From the NCBI RefSeq assembly GCF_016651105.1, contig NZ_JAEKEL010000001.1, forward strand, positions 4,578,001 through 4,642,000: DNA of 64,000 nucleotides. Reading direction: 5' to 3'. The notes beneath the pieces were generated by a model. The model was not told the DNA's origin and did no database searches. It saw nothing but the letters and a program-made list of their open reading frames with translations. Each line of letters starts with the position of its first letter. Position 1 is the stretch's first letter. The translations under genes were made by a program, and so were the position numbers. This document shows positions 8,800 through 17,040 of this stretch, piece after piece. This stretch comes from Pseudomonas sp. TH15. GTDB taxonomy: Bacteria; Pseudomonadota; Gammaproteobacteria; Pseudomonadales; Pseudomonadaceae.

Positions 8800-10788
8800 A
8801 TGTCCTTGCCCAAGCATCATCTGGAATTGCTCAGCCCTGCCCGCGATGTGGCCATCGCCCGTGAGGCGATCCTGCACGGCGCCGACGCCGTCTACATTGG
8901 TGGCCCGAGCTTCGGCGCCCGCCATAACGCCTGCAACGAAGTGAGCGAAATCGCCGATCTGGTGGAGTTCGCCCGCAAGTATCACGCGCGGATCTTCACC
9001 ACCATCAACACCATCCTCCACGACAACGAACTGGAGCCGGCGCGCAAGCTGATCCATCAGTTGTACGACGCTGGTGTCGACGCGCTGATCGTTCAGGATC
9101 TGGGCGTGATGGAACTGGACATCCCGCCGATCGAGCTGCACGCCTCGACCCAGACCGACATTCGCACCCTGGAGCGAGCAAAATTCCTCGACCAGGCCGG
9201 TTTCTCGCAGCTTGTTTTGGCCCGTGAGCTGAACCTGCAAGAGATCCGCGCCATCGCCGACGAAACCGACGCCGCCATCGAATTCTTCATCCATGGCGCG
9301 TTGTGCGTGGCGTTCTCCGGCCAGTGCAACATTTCCCACGCGCAGACCGGGCGCAGCGCCAACCGTGGCGACTGCTCGCAGGCCTGCCGTTTGCCGTACA
9401 CCCTTAAAGATGAAAAGGGTGGCGTGATCGCCTACGAAAAACACCTGCTATCAATGAAAGACAATAACCAGAGCGCCAACATCCGCGCCCTGGTCGAAGC
9501 CGGCGTGCGCTCGTTCAAGATCGAAGGTCGCTATAAGGACATGGGCTACGTGAAAAACATCACGGCCTATTACCGTCAGCGCCTCGACGACGTCCTCGAA
9601 GATCGTCCGGACCTCGCCCGCGCTTCCAGCGGCCGCACCGCGCACTTCTTCCTGCCGGACCCGGAAAAGACTTTCCACCGGGGCAGCACCGACTACTTCG
9701 TGACTGATCGCAAGATCGACATCGGCGCGTTCGACTCGCCGACCTTCACCGGTCTGCCGGTCGGCACCGTCGAAAAAGTCGGCAAGCGTGACATGCAGGT
9801 CGTGACCCACGAGCCACTGTCCAACGGCGATGGCCTTAACGTGCTGGTCAAACGTGACGTGGTCGGTTTCCGCGCTAACATCGCCGAAGCCAAGGGCGAG
9901 TTCGAAGAAGACGGCGAGAAGCGCTACCGCTACCGCGTCGAGCCGAACGAAATGCCGGAAGGCTTGTTCAAGCTGCGCCCGAACCACCCGCTCAATCGCA
10001 ACCTCGACCATAACTGGCAACAGGCACTGCAAAAGACCTCCTCCGAGCGTCGTGTGGCGTTGAGCTGGTTCGCCCGTCTGCGCGAAGAGCAGTTGGAAAT
10101 CACCGCCACCAGCGAAGAAGGCATCAGCGCCAGTGTCACCCTGGACGGCCCGTTCGGCGTGGCCAACAAGCCTGAGCAAGCGCTGGAACAGTTGCGCGAT
10201 CTGCTCGGTCAGCTCGGCACCACGCAGTACCACGCCACCGACATCAAACTCGATGCGCCACAGGCATTCTTCATCCCGAACTCGCAGCTCAAATCCCTGC
10301 GTCGCGAAGTGATCGAAGCCCTGACCGCCGCCCGCGTCGCCGCGCACCCGCGTGGCGGCCGCAAAGCCGAAACCAGCCCGCCGCCGGTGTACCCGGATTC
10401 GCACCTGACGTTCCTCGCCAACGTGTACAACCAGAAGGCTCGCGACTTCTATCACCGTCATGGCGTGAAGCTGATCGACGCCGCGTATGAAGCGCACGAA
10501 GAGCCAGGCGAAGTGCCGGTGATGATCACCAAGCACTGCCTGCGTTTCTCCTTCAACCTGTGCCCGAAACAGGCCAAAGGCGTGACCGGTGTGCGCACCA
10601 AAGTCGCGCCGATGCAGTTGATCCACGGCGATGAAGTGCTGACGCTGAAGTTCGATTGCAAGCCGTGCGAGATGCACATCATCGGCAAGATGAAAGGCCA
10701 CATCCTCAACCTGCCGCAACCGGGCAGCGTGGTCGGCCACATCAGCCCCGAAGACCTGATGAAAACCATCCCGCGCGCACCGCACTGA
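8800..10788 (+). CDS. rlhA: 23S rRNA 5-hydroxycytidine C2501 synthase (U32 peptidase family)
   Basis: A 662-residue protein colinear with E. coli RlhA (YdcP, 653 aa). It opens with HLELLSPARD, then has HGADAVYIGG, IELHASTQ, the U32 signature around FFIHGALCVAFSGQC, and RGDCSQACRLPY. The C-terminal part has KHCLRFSFNLCPKQAKG and LKFDCKPCEMHIIGK, whose cysteines are those needed for the iron-sulfur-dependent activity of U32 hydroxylases. RlhA hydroxylates C2501 of 23S rRNA using prephenate-derived chemistry. The older label 'U32 peptidase' is misleading for this subgroup. It is monocistronic, followed by a terminator and tRNA-Gln. Confidence 0.93.
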   Translation: MSLPKHHLELLSPARDVAIAREAILHGADAVYIGGPSFGARHNACNEVSEIADLVEFARKYHARIFTTINTILHDNELEPARKLIHQLYDAGVDALIVQDLGVMELDIPPIELHASTQTDIRTLERAKFLDQAGFSQLVLARELNLQEIRAIADETDAAIEFFIHGALCVAFSGQCNISHAQTGRSANRGDCSQACRLPYTLKDEKGGVIAYEKHLLSMKDNNQSANIRALVEAGVRSFKIEGRYKDMGYVKNITAYYRQRLDDVLEDRPDLARASSGRTAHFFLPDPEKTFHRGSTDYFVTDRKIDIGAFDSPTFTGLPVGTVEKVGKRDMQVVTHEPLSNGDGLNVLVKRDVVGFRANIAEAKGEFEEDGEKRYRYRVEPNEMPEGLFKLRPNHPLNRNLDHNWQQALQKTSSERRVALSWFARLREEQLEITATSEEGISASVTLDGPFGVANKPEQALEQLRDLLGQLGTTQYHATDIKLDAPQAFFIPNSQLKSLRREVIEALTAARVAAHPRGGRKAETSPPPVYPDSHLTFLANVYNQKARDFYHRHGVKLIDAAYEAHEEPGEVPVMITKHCLRFSFNLCPKQAKGVTGVRTKVAPMQLIHGDEVLTLKFDCKPCEMHIIGKMKGHILNLPQPGSVVGHISPEDLMKTIPRAPH

Positions 10789-10860
10789 GTGCAGAGCCTG
10801 CGCGGTGCCTCGGCGCCGCGCAGGCCATCCCTGCTCTGCCAGGCCAAATCGCAGGCATAA

Positions 10861-10894
10861 AAAAACGCCAACTTCTTGCGAAGTTGGCGTTTTT
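10861..10894. terminator. Bidirectional rho-independent terminator between rlhA and tRNA-Gln
   Basis: A perfect 15-bp stem (arms 10861-10875 and 10880-10894, core ACGCCAACTTC/GAAGTTGGCGT) with a TTGC loop. It has an A-run on one side and a T-run on the other, so it can terminate rlhA on the plus strand and the tRNA on the minus strand. Confidence 0.9.
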
Positions 10895-10901
10895 TCGAAT
10901 A

Positions 10902-10976
10902 TGGCAGGGGCGGCTGGATTTGAACCAACGCATGGCAGGATCAAAACCTGCTGCCTTACCGCTTGGCGACGCCCCT
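10902..10976 (-). tRNA. tRNA-Gln (anticodon TTG)
   Basis: Read on the minus strand it folds as a complete 75-nt cloverleaf. The 7-bp acceptor stem is AGGGGCG/CGCCCCT with discriminator G and an encoded CCA end. The D arm is GCC-AAGCGGTAA-GGC. The anticodon stem-loop is GCAGG-TTTTGAT-CCTGC (anticodon TTG, reading CAA), and the T arm is GTTGG-TTCAAAT-CCAGC. The shape and the discriminator G agree with bacterial tRNA-Gln. The promoter is probably in the AT-rich stretch around 11040-11100. Confidence 0.95.
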
Positions 10977-11461
10977 ACAGCTCTTGTCAGCGGCTCCGTG
11001 AGGATCGCTGCGAGAACGGGGCGTAATTTACCAACATTAGTTTGGTTTGTGAAGCACGAATTGAAATATTTTTTGTTTTAAAACAGCCACTTATTATTTT
11101 TGGCCGATTCAGGTCAAGGATCAGGCCGTTTCGCGCCGTGCATCACACTGTGTACCAACCCCGCCGCGATACAGCGACACTCAACAACGCCCCACTTCGA
11201 CACAGGCCAGACAAGTCCCGGCGCTTAAATGCGCCCACGGTTTGAGGGATACATTGGGAGCGCTGGCCAGCGACGTCGTTGATTTCATGGACGCGCTGAA
11301 GATCAAGCAAACGAAGCTCGGTGGTTCTGCAGATTCTTTGCCTGAACTGGCGTCATCGCGAGCAGGCTCACTCCTACAGGAGAACGCATTCCAAATGTAG
11401 GAGTGAGCCTGCTCGCGATGCCGCCTCACCAGACACCCACAAGCCCGACTAACGTGCGTGA
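10977..11461. other. Intergenic region with one REP element
   Basis: No convincing gene is present. The AT-rich stretch 11040-11100 probably holds the tRNA-Gln promoter. Short open frames occur on both strands, but they have no ribosome-binding site or recognisable sequence. A REP palindrome occupies the distal part. Confidence 0.5.
11353..11423. repeat. REP-type palindrome, GCTCGCGA family
   Basis: A near-perfect inverted repeat with arms CATCGCGAGCAGGCTCACTCCTAC and its complement, and a loop of about 20 bases. It lies at the 3' side of the first DUF6124 gene. Confidence 0.8.
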
Positions 11462-11818
11462 TTACTCGGTTGGCACAACGATATCCAGCGCCTTGTTCAC
11501 CGCCAACTCCCCCAACATGACCACCTGCGCAATACCCAGCAGGGTATGGCGGTTTGATCCCTCCAGCATCCCGGCAAAATTGCCGAGCATGACCGAAGCG
11601 GACGCCAAGGACCCGCAAGCGTTGGTCAGCAACGACTCAGTGTCTGCGTGCGGGTTGGCCATGAAAAGAGCGTTGGGCGTGTAGGGTGTGGCCACGATCG
11701 CGGCAGGCAACAGGTAATGATCAAGCGCACGCTCGGCCGCTTCGTGGAGCTTTCGTGAATTGGGCGACGCATACGGCGACGCCGGATCGGTGATCGGTGG
11801 CTCGGGTGGCTTGGACAT
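11462..11818 (-). CDS. DUF6124 family protein (paralogue 1)
   Basis: A 118-residue cytosolic protein. The N-terminal Pro/Asp/Ser-rich part (KPPEPPITDPASPYAS) is followed by the conserved helix RKLHEAAERALDHYL, a variable Pro-containing linker, and a long helical pair (TESLLTNACGSLASASVMLGNFAG...LGIAQVVMLGELAVNKALD). This matches DUF6124, a Pseudomonas-restricted family of unknown function. The frame extends upstream to 11920, but the conserved sequence begins at ATG 11818. A diverged paralogue lies just upstream on the same strand. Confidence 0.75.
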   Translation of the reverse strand: MSKPPEPPITDPASPYASPNSRKLHEAAERALDHYLLPAAIVATPYTPNALFMANPHADTESLLTNACGSLASASVMLGNFAGMLEGSNRHTLLGIAQVVMLGELAVNKALDIVVPTE

Positions 11819-11935
11819 CAGCTGAAGCTCCAACAAGAACCGGTTCAGGTTCCTGGATAGAAAACGTGAAGCACCGCGTTCGCGGATGCTTCCGTGCAAT
11901 GAGGGGGCACGCCCCCTCACCCATCTACACCGCGA

Positions 11936-12301
11936 CTAGTGCGGTAAGCGCTGGTTGTCCAGGACTCGACCCACCACCAGCTCGCTGAGCATGATCACCT
12001 GTTGCAGGATCAGCATCTTCCGACGCTGCGAAATGTCTATCGAATCGGCGATCTCACTCGCCATGTCGCTGGCTGAAGCCAACGATTCGCAAGTTTGGAC
12101 GAGCAGCGTTTCGTCATCTACCGCTGGGTCGATGAGGAAGATGATGCCGGGCTTGCGGGGCGGTATCGGCTCTTTCAGCGCCCCGGGGTTGAGGTAGAAG
12201 TTGAGTGCGCGGTCGGTTGCCTCTTTGAGCTTTTTGGGGTCGAGGGAGGCATCGTGGGGTACTGGATCGGTGTCGGGGGGATTGGATGTGACTTTGAACA
12301 T
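11936..12301 (-). CDS. DUF6124 family protein (paralogue 2)
   Basis: A 121-residue paralogue of the neighbouring gene: KKLKEATDRALNFYLNP aligns with RKLHEAAERALDHYL, and ETLLVQTCESLASASDMASEIAD with the matching helix there. The two copies are clearly diverged, so the duplication is old. A basic pair of residues replaces part of the linker. It has no signal peptide or membrane segment. The function is unknown. Confidence 0.75.
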   Translation of the reverse strand: MFKVTSNPPDTDPVPHDASLDPKKLKEATDRALNFYLNPGALKEPIPPRKPGIIFLIDPAVDDETLLVQTCESLASASDMASEIADSIDISQRRKMLILQQVIMLSELVVGRVLDNQRLPH

Positions 12302-12326
12302 AGATCTGATTCCAGAGTTGGGGCCA

Positions 12327-12641
12327 CTACCGCTCTCTACTAAAAGAGGGTGGCGGCTGTACGCAGGTTAGTAGACCGGTGGAATTAGCAAACCCGGCGC
12401 GCCCAAGAGCGCCCTGCGCACAACCACCATCAAGTGCAGGAAAAGAATGACCTGACTGAATGGCGCTTATGCCCTTACTAATAACAACCGAGCTACTAAA
12501 CCCGACCACTGATGGGCAGTGGCAGGCAAACGATAGAGCCCGAGGGCCAAGCGCACAAGCCGGCGGATTCTGGCGTACGCGTAGGTAAAGGCGCAAGGTT
12601 TTGTAGCCTTTAGGGCGTAACAGTTCGTGAAAGTTAAACAT
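12327..12641 (-). CDS. Doubtful small ORF, possibly Icd/Ash-like
   Basis: This open frame begins at an ATG (MFNFHELL) and would encode 104 residues. The central part (SSSVVISKGISAIQSGHSFPALDGGC) resembles, from memory, widely distributed short ORFs labelled 'host cell division inhibitor Icd-like' or Ash in enterobacterial and Pseudomonas genomes. Many of those are thought to be mis-called ORFs over a conserved non-coding element. There is no clear ribosome-binding site. The stretch may instead encode a small RNA or be a degenerate prophage trace. Confidence 0.3.
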   Translation of the reverse strand: MFNFHELLRPKGYKTLRLYLRVRQNPPACALGPRALSFACHCPSVVGFSSSVVISKGISAIQSGHSFPALDGGCAQGALGRAGFANSTGLLTCVQPPPSFSRER

Positions 12642-12660
12642 ATGTTGGGAATGATGTTTA

Positions 12661-12712
12661 AGAACCCTCACCCTAACCCTCTTCCGGAGGGAGAGGGGAC
12701 TGACCGGGGTGT
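12661..12712. repeat. Short intergenic repeat with CCCTCACCC...GGGAGAGGGG
   Basis: The same C-rich/G-rich imperfect palindrome (CCCTCACCCTAACCCTCTTCC then GGAGGGAGAGGGG) that occurs several times between 34150 and 34640. It is a dispersed intergenic repeat located downstream of the GlxA-type regulator. Confidence 0.6.
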
Positions 12713-12770
12713 TTGGGGGAGGTACGCCGACGTGTGAAACCGTGTTGAACTCGGGTTAATAGACGGCTTG

Positions 12771-13796
12771 TTATTTGACCAGCCGCTTTTCCTTGGAAGG
12801 CCGGTAGCCAAAGTACGAGCTATAGCATTTGCTGAAATGACTCGGCGACACAAAGCCGCAGGCAACCAGCACATCGACCTGGGATAACTCGGTGTGTTGA
12901 AGCAGCCGACGCGCCTCGGTTATCCGCAGTTCCAGGTAATAGCGTTGCGGCGTTGTGCCCAATTGCTCCTTGAACAATCGTTCGAGTTGCCGCCGGGAAC
13001 GGCCTGCGTAAACAGCCAGTTGATCCAGTTCCAGAGGCTCTTCGAGGTTGGCGCCCATCAGATTGACCACTTCACGTAACGGTGCGCTCACACTGATATT
13101 TTCAGTCGGTTTGATGCGCCGGTAGCGCGACTCCTCGAACGCCAGGATGTCTTCAATGCCCTCGACGAGGGCTTTGTCGTGCAAGCCTTTGATCCAGTCC
13201 AGCGCCATGTGGAAGGCCCCGGAAGGGCTGGACGCCGTGAGCCGGTCTCGATCAATGATGTAGGGCTCGCTGCTGACCTGCGTGACCTTGCAGAACTCTG
13301 CGAGGGCGGGGCGGTGTTCGGGGTGAATGGCGCAACGGTATCCGTCAAGCAACCCTGCCCGGCCTAGAAACCACGCGCCATTCCACAATCCGGCCAGGCT
13401 GACGCCATGCTCTGACGCGTTTCTCAGCAGGCTGATCAACTCGTCGCTGGCCTTCAGTTCTGTCCGGTAGCCACCACAAATGACCAGCAGATCCAGATCA
13501 CGAATCCCGGAACAATCGATCCGCGCATCTGGCCGTATGACCAGGCCCAGATCGCTGACCACCTCCCCATCGTTCAAGCTGAACGTTCGGGAAGAGAACA
13601 AGCCGGGACGTAGCAGATTCGCGGTGATAATCGTGTCCAGCGCTTGAGTAAACGCGGGCAGCGAGAAATGCTCCAGCAGCAGAAAGCCTGTGCGGGCCAT
13701 TTGCACCGGCTCATCTGGCTGCTCATTCAAATAGCGGAGGTTTTTTCCCTTCATGCCACCGCTGAATTGGCGTCGTTCGATCAAGGTCTGGGCCAC
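12771..13796 (-). CDS. GlxA family transcriptional regulator (DJ-1/PfpI + AraC HTH)
   Basis: A 341-residue regulator. The N-terminal class I glutamine-amidotransferase-like (DJ-1/PfpI) domain includes GFLLLEHFSLPAFTQALD, LLVICGGYRTE and the SLAGLWNGAWFLGRAGLL region, where the nucleophile Cys of true enzymes is replaced. The C-terminal AraC DNA-binding domain includes LAVYAGRSRRQLERLFKEQLG and VACGFVSPSHFSKCY. It is the last gene of the minus-strand agmatine cluster, 51 bp after the Tat-exported deiminase, so it is a good candidate regulator of that cluster. An alternative start is the ATG at 13754 (MKGKNLRYLN). Confidence 0.85.
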   Translation of the reverse strand: MAQTLIERRQFSGGMKGKNLRYLNEQPDEPVQMARTGFLLLEHFSLPAFTQALDTIITANLLRPGLFSSRTFSLNDGEVVSDLGLVIRPDARIDCSGIRDLDLLVICGGYRTELKASDELISLLRNASEHGVSLAGLWNGAWFLGRAGLLDGYRCAIHPEHRPALAEFCKVTQVSSEPYIIDRDRLTASSPSGAFHMALDWIKGLHDKALVEGIEDILAFEESRYRRIKPTENISVSAPLREVVNLMGANLEEPLELDQLAVYAGRSRRQLERLFKEQLGTTPQRYYLELRITEARRLLQHTELSQVDVLVACGFVSPSHFSKCYSSYFGYRPSKEKRLVK

Positions 13797-13847
13797 TCGG
13801 TCATGTTGTTATCCGCCGATAGTTGGCCCGATCCGCCGCAGAGTCAA

Positions 13848-14969
13848 TCACGCCTGTGGTTGATGACTGGTCACGCAGTGAATTCCGCCGCCACCCGCGG
13901 CAATCGCGTCGATGTTGAGCTGGACGATTTCGCGATCCGGATACAGCTTGGCCAGCAGATCAAAGGCCTTTTGGTCCGCCGCTTTGTCGCCGAACTCCGG
14001 GGCGATGATCGCGCCGTTGATCACGAAATAATTGATGTAACCGGCGGCGAAGTCCGGGTTGTTCTTGTTGAATTTGGTGGTGCGCGGCTTGAGCGGCGGC
14101 GAAATCGTATGAATCTGCAGCCTGCGGCCATCAGCGTCAGTGGCGTTTTTGAGAATCTCCAGGTGCGCCAGCGTGACCTTGTGATCGTAGGACTCCGGGT
14201 CGGTGTCGAGGTTGGCAATCACCACGCCCGGTTTGATGAAGCGCGCGTAGAAATCGACGTGAGCGTCAGTGATGTCTTTGTTCTTGATCCCCGGCAGCCA
14301 GATGATTTTGCGCAGGCCCAAGCGCTCCTTCAATTCTGCCTCGACATCAGCCTTGCTCCAGTCGGGGTTGCGGTTGCTATTGATCCAGCTGCTTTCGGTC
14401 ATGATTCCGGTGCCATGGCCATCGACTTCGATACCGCCGCCCTCGCCCACCAGTTCGCTGCGCTGATAGGTCGCTTGCGCATCGGCAGACACCAGTGCGG
14501 CGATTTTCGCGTCTTTGCTGTGCTGCTGTTTGTTGCCCCAACCGCTGAAGTTGAAATCCACGGCACCCAGCCCGCCCTTGTCGTCGATGACGAAATTGGC
14601 GCTGATGTCACGCATCCAGATGTCGTCGAGTGCGGCAGTCACGTAGGTGATGTTGCGGGTGCCGCAAAATTCTTCGGCGAGGCTGCGCTCGTTCTTGCGG
14701 CAGAACACCGTGACCGGTTCATAACGGGCGATGGCGCGGGCGATGCGGCCGAGGGCTTCCTGGACGTCTTCGGTGAAGTCTTCCCAGATCGCATCCTGCG
14801 CGCCGAAGGCGATATAGGCTCGCTCGTGTTTGTCACCCTCGTCGGGCATGAACCAGCGTTCCTGTGCAGCCGCGAGCACTGTGCGCGGCGACAGGCCAAG
14901 GCTCATGACCGCGGCACTGACACCGGCAACCACCGAGGCCTGTTTAATGAAATCGCGACGAGTCGTCAT
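13848..14969 (-). CDS. Tat-exported agmatine deiminase family protein
   Basis: A 373-residue protein with a twin-arginine signal (TTRRDFIKQASVVAG then a hydrophobic stretch to AAA near residue 34). The remaining 340 residues are a peptidylarginine/agmatine deiminase fold. Family motifs include DIWMRDISANFV, GGGIEVDGHGTGIMTESSW, DAHVDFYARF and the C-terminal catalytic GGGGIHCVTSHQP with the nucleophile Cys. Canonical AguA enzymes are cytosolic and convert agmatine to N-carbamoylputrescine, so a Tat signal places this paralogue in the periplasm. The upstream neighbour encodes a periplasmic polyamine-binding protein, which fits processing of external agmatine. The ATG at 14969 is chosen because it sets up the Tat motif. 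Confidence 0.88.
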   Translation of the reverse strand: MTTRRDFIKQASVVAGVSAAVMSLGLSPRTVLAAAQERWFMPDEGDKHERAYIAFGAQDAIWEDFTEDVQEALGRIARAIARYEPVTVFCRKNERSLAEEFCGTRNITYVTAALDDIWMRDISANFVIDDKGGLGAVDFNFSGWGNKQQHSKDAKIAALVSADAQATYQRSELVGEGGGIEVDGHGTGIMTESSWINSNRNPDWSKADVEAELKERLGLRKIIWLPGIKNKDITDAHVDFYARFIKPGVVIANLDTDPESYDHKVTLAHLEILKNATDADGRRLQIHTISPPLKPRTTKFNKNNPDFAAGYINYFVINGAIIAPEFGDKAADQKAFDLLAKLYPDREIVQLNIDAIAAGGGGIHCVTSHQPQA

Positions 14970-15022
14970 GGGTGCTTTTCCTGAATATCGGTGAAGGCCG
15001 GCGATGGCTCGCCGGCCGTGGA

Positions 15023-16126
15023 TCATTGGCCAGTGGCGGTTTTGAATTTGGTCCAGGTGCGCATGCGGGCACGCATGTCGGCCTGGGAAATGTCCTTGCC
15101 CGCAATCAATCGAGAATAGGTCGCTTCATCAAGATAGATGTCCGGGTTGTCGCGCATCACCGCATCGACGCCCGCCCGCGCCTTGGCGCTGGACGTCGGG
15201 TAACCGGTGGCATTACTGATCGCGGCCATGTTCTCCGGGCGCATGACGAAATTGATGAACGCGTAGGCGTATTCCGGGTGTTTGGCGTCTACCGGAATGG
15301 CCATGGTGTCCATCCATATCGTCGTGCCTTCGCGGGGCACTCGATACTGAAATTTCGTGTGCTTGCCGGCGCTGTCGGAGGTGCGCTGCGCCTGGGTCAT
15401 GTCGCCGCTGTAACCGAGGGACAGGCACAGGTTACCGTTGACCAGATCGGTCACCGGTTGCGACTGGAACTTGCGAATATGCGGCCGCAGTTTCATCAGC
15501 AAATCATTTGCCGCCGCAAGATCCGCCGGTTTGGCGCTGCGCGGATCGCGGCCGAGGTAATTGAGCACGACGGCCAGCACTTCATCCGGCGAGTCGATCA
15601 CGGAGATACCGCAGTTGGCGAACTTCGCAGCCAGTTCCGGTTTGAACAGCATGTCGAGGCTGTTGACCGGCGCATCGGCCATGCGCTGTTTGATCTGCTC
15701 TTCGTTGTAGGTCAGGCCGATGGTGCCCCAGGTATAGGGCACTGTGGCTTTTTGAGAATGCTCGTAGTGGCTGCGCAGTTTCTGCAAACCGGGTTCGATG
15801 TCGTCCATTGCCGTCAACTTCGATTGATCCAGCGGCATCAGGCTGCCGGCGCGCATCAAGCGCTCGGCCACCGTGTCGCCGGGAAAAATCAGGTCATAGC
15901 CGCTGCCGCCGGAGAGCATTTTCGCCTCTAACGTTTCGCTGCCATCCAGAACGTCGTAGATCACTTTGATCCCGGTTTCGGCGGTGAAACGGCTCAGGGT
16001 GTCTTCAGCGAAATAATCGGCCCAGTTGTACAGCCGCAGGGTTCTGTCTTCGGCATGCGACGACGGCATGAAGCAGGTCAGTGCCAGGCCTATCGCGCCG
16101 AGCAAGCGTTTGTGGTGGGTAACCAT
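15023..16126 (-). CDS. Periplasmic polyamine-binding protein (PotF/SpuD-like)
   Basis: A 367-residue extracellular solute-binding protein. A cleavable signal peptide ends PSSHA, followed by DRTLRLYNWADYFAEDTLSRF, the typical opening of PotF/SpuD/SpuE. Further family segments are GSGYDLIFPGD, VPYTWGTIGLTYN and the aromatic/acidic ligand-cage region with YSGDMTQAQ and TTIWMDTMAIP. The ATG at 16126 is used; the frame continues to a TTG at 16132. The gene nearly abuts aguB upstream (TGA then ATG within 6 bases), so they are co-transcribed. No permease or ATPase gene accompanies it, so it must share a transporter encoded elsewhere or serve as a sensor. Confidence 0.88.
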   Translation of the reverse strand: MVTHHKRLLGAIGLALTCFMPSSHAEDRTLRLYNWADYFAEDTLSRFTAETGIKVIYDVLDGSETLEAKMLSGGSGYDLIFPGDTVAERLMRAGSLMPLDQSKLTAMDDIEPGLQKLRSHYEHSQKATVPYTWGTIGLTYNEEQIKQRMADAPVNSLDMLFKPELAAKFANCGISVIDSPDEVLAVVLNYLGRDPRSAKPADLAAANDLLMKLRPHIRKFQSQPVTDLVNGNLCLSLGYSGDMTQAQRTSDSAGKHTKFQYRVPREGTTIWMDTMAIPVDAKHPEYAYAFINFVMRPENMAAISNATGYPTSSAKARAGVDAVMRDNPDIYLDEATYSRLIAGKDISQADMRARMRTWTKFKTATGQ

Positions 16127-16128
16127 AA

Positions 16129-17037
16129 TCAAACCCCTTGAGTGTTCCAGCGTGCATGAAGGTGGCGACCGTCCTGACTCAGCAGCGGCCCATACATTTC
16201 CGGACGTCGATCGCGGTAGATGCCCCAGCTCAAACGCTCTTCGCGCATGGCTGCCAGATCGAGGCTGTGCAGCAGCACGCCGGTGCTGTCGCGGTCAGCT
16301 TCGGCGAGCAATTTGCCTTTGTGATCGCAGATGAACGACGAGCCGTAGAAGCTCATGTGCAGATCTGGATCGGTGGTCGCGACTTCTCGGCCCACTCGAT
16401 TCGACGCCACCACCGGCAGCAGATTGGCGGCGGCGTGGCCGCGCATGGTCATCTGCCAATGGTCGCGTGAATCCAGCGCCGCGCAGCCAGGTTCCGAGCC
16501 GATCGCGGTGGGATAGAGCAACACTTCAGCGCCCATCAAAGCCAGGCAGCGCGCCGTTTCGGGGAACCACTGATCCCAGCAGATGCCGACGCCGAGACGC
16601 CCGAACGTGGTGTCCCAGACTTTGAAACCGCTGTCGCCGGGGCTGAAGTATTCCTTCTCCTGATAACCGATGGCGTTGGGGATGTGGGTCTTGCGATACA
16701 CACCCGACAGGCGCCCATCGGCATCGGCCACGGCCAGCGAATTGAAGTAGGCGTTGCCGGCCTTTTCGAACCAGCTCAGCGGCAGCGCCACACCCAACTC
16801 CCGGGCCAGCGCGGCGAAGCGAGCGAGTACGCGGCTGTCGCGATACTCCTCGGCCAGCCCCAGGTGCTTATGGCTTTGTTCGATGCAGAAGTACGGCGTG
16901 GCGAACAATTCCTGCAACAGGATGACTTGCGCGCCTTTCGCCGCCGCCTCACGCACCAACTGCTCGGCCTGATCAAGGTTGTGTTGTAAATCCCAGGTGC
17001 AGGGCATCTGGGTGGTGGCAATCGTCAACAAGGTCAT
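16129..17037 (-). CDS. aguB: N-carbamoylputrescine amidase
   Basis: A 302-residue nitrilase-superfamily amidohydrolase with the catalytic Glu (LLQELFATPYFC), Lys (YRKTHIPN) and Cys (GVGICWDQWFPE) in the usual order. The sequence is typical of AguB, which hydrolyses N-carbamoylputrescine to putrescine, ammonia and CO2, the second step of the agmatine deiminase route. It lies directly downstream of aguA (4 bp apart) and upstream of the polyamine-binding-protein gene in one operon. Length and motifs are complete. Confidence 0.93.
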   Translation of the reverse strand: MTLLTIATTQMPCTWDLQHNLDQAEQLVREAAAKGAQVILLQELFATPYFCIEQSHKHLGLAEEYRDSRVLARFAALARELGVALPLSWFEKAGNAYFNSLAVADADGRLSGVYRKTHIPNAIGYQEKEYFSPGDSGFKVWDTTFGRLGVGICWDQWFPETARCLALMGAEVLLYPTAIGSEPGCAALDSRDHWQMTMRGHAAANLLPVVASNRVGREVATTDPDLHMSFYGSSFICDHKGKLLAEADRDSTGVLLHSLDLAAMREERLSWGIYRDRRPEMYGPLLSQDGRHLHARWNTQGV

Positions 17038-17040
17038 GGC

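Noticed and set aside
9451..10944. Long open frame (497 codons) on the minus strand across rlhA
   Set aside because: It is the antisense shadow of a well-conserved rlhA in GC-rich DNA, with no ribosome-binding site or family similarity.
11181..11618. 145-codon minus-strand frame near the tRNA-Gln region
   Set aside because: It crosses a REP palindrome and overlaps the 3' end of a DUF6124 gene; the translation shows no recognisable sequence.
13644..14984. 446-codon plus-strand frame opposite the Tat-deiminase
   Set aside because: Antisense shadow; the minus strand carries the deiminase catalytic motifs.
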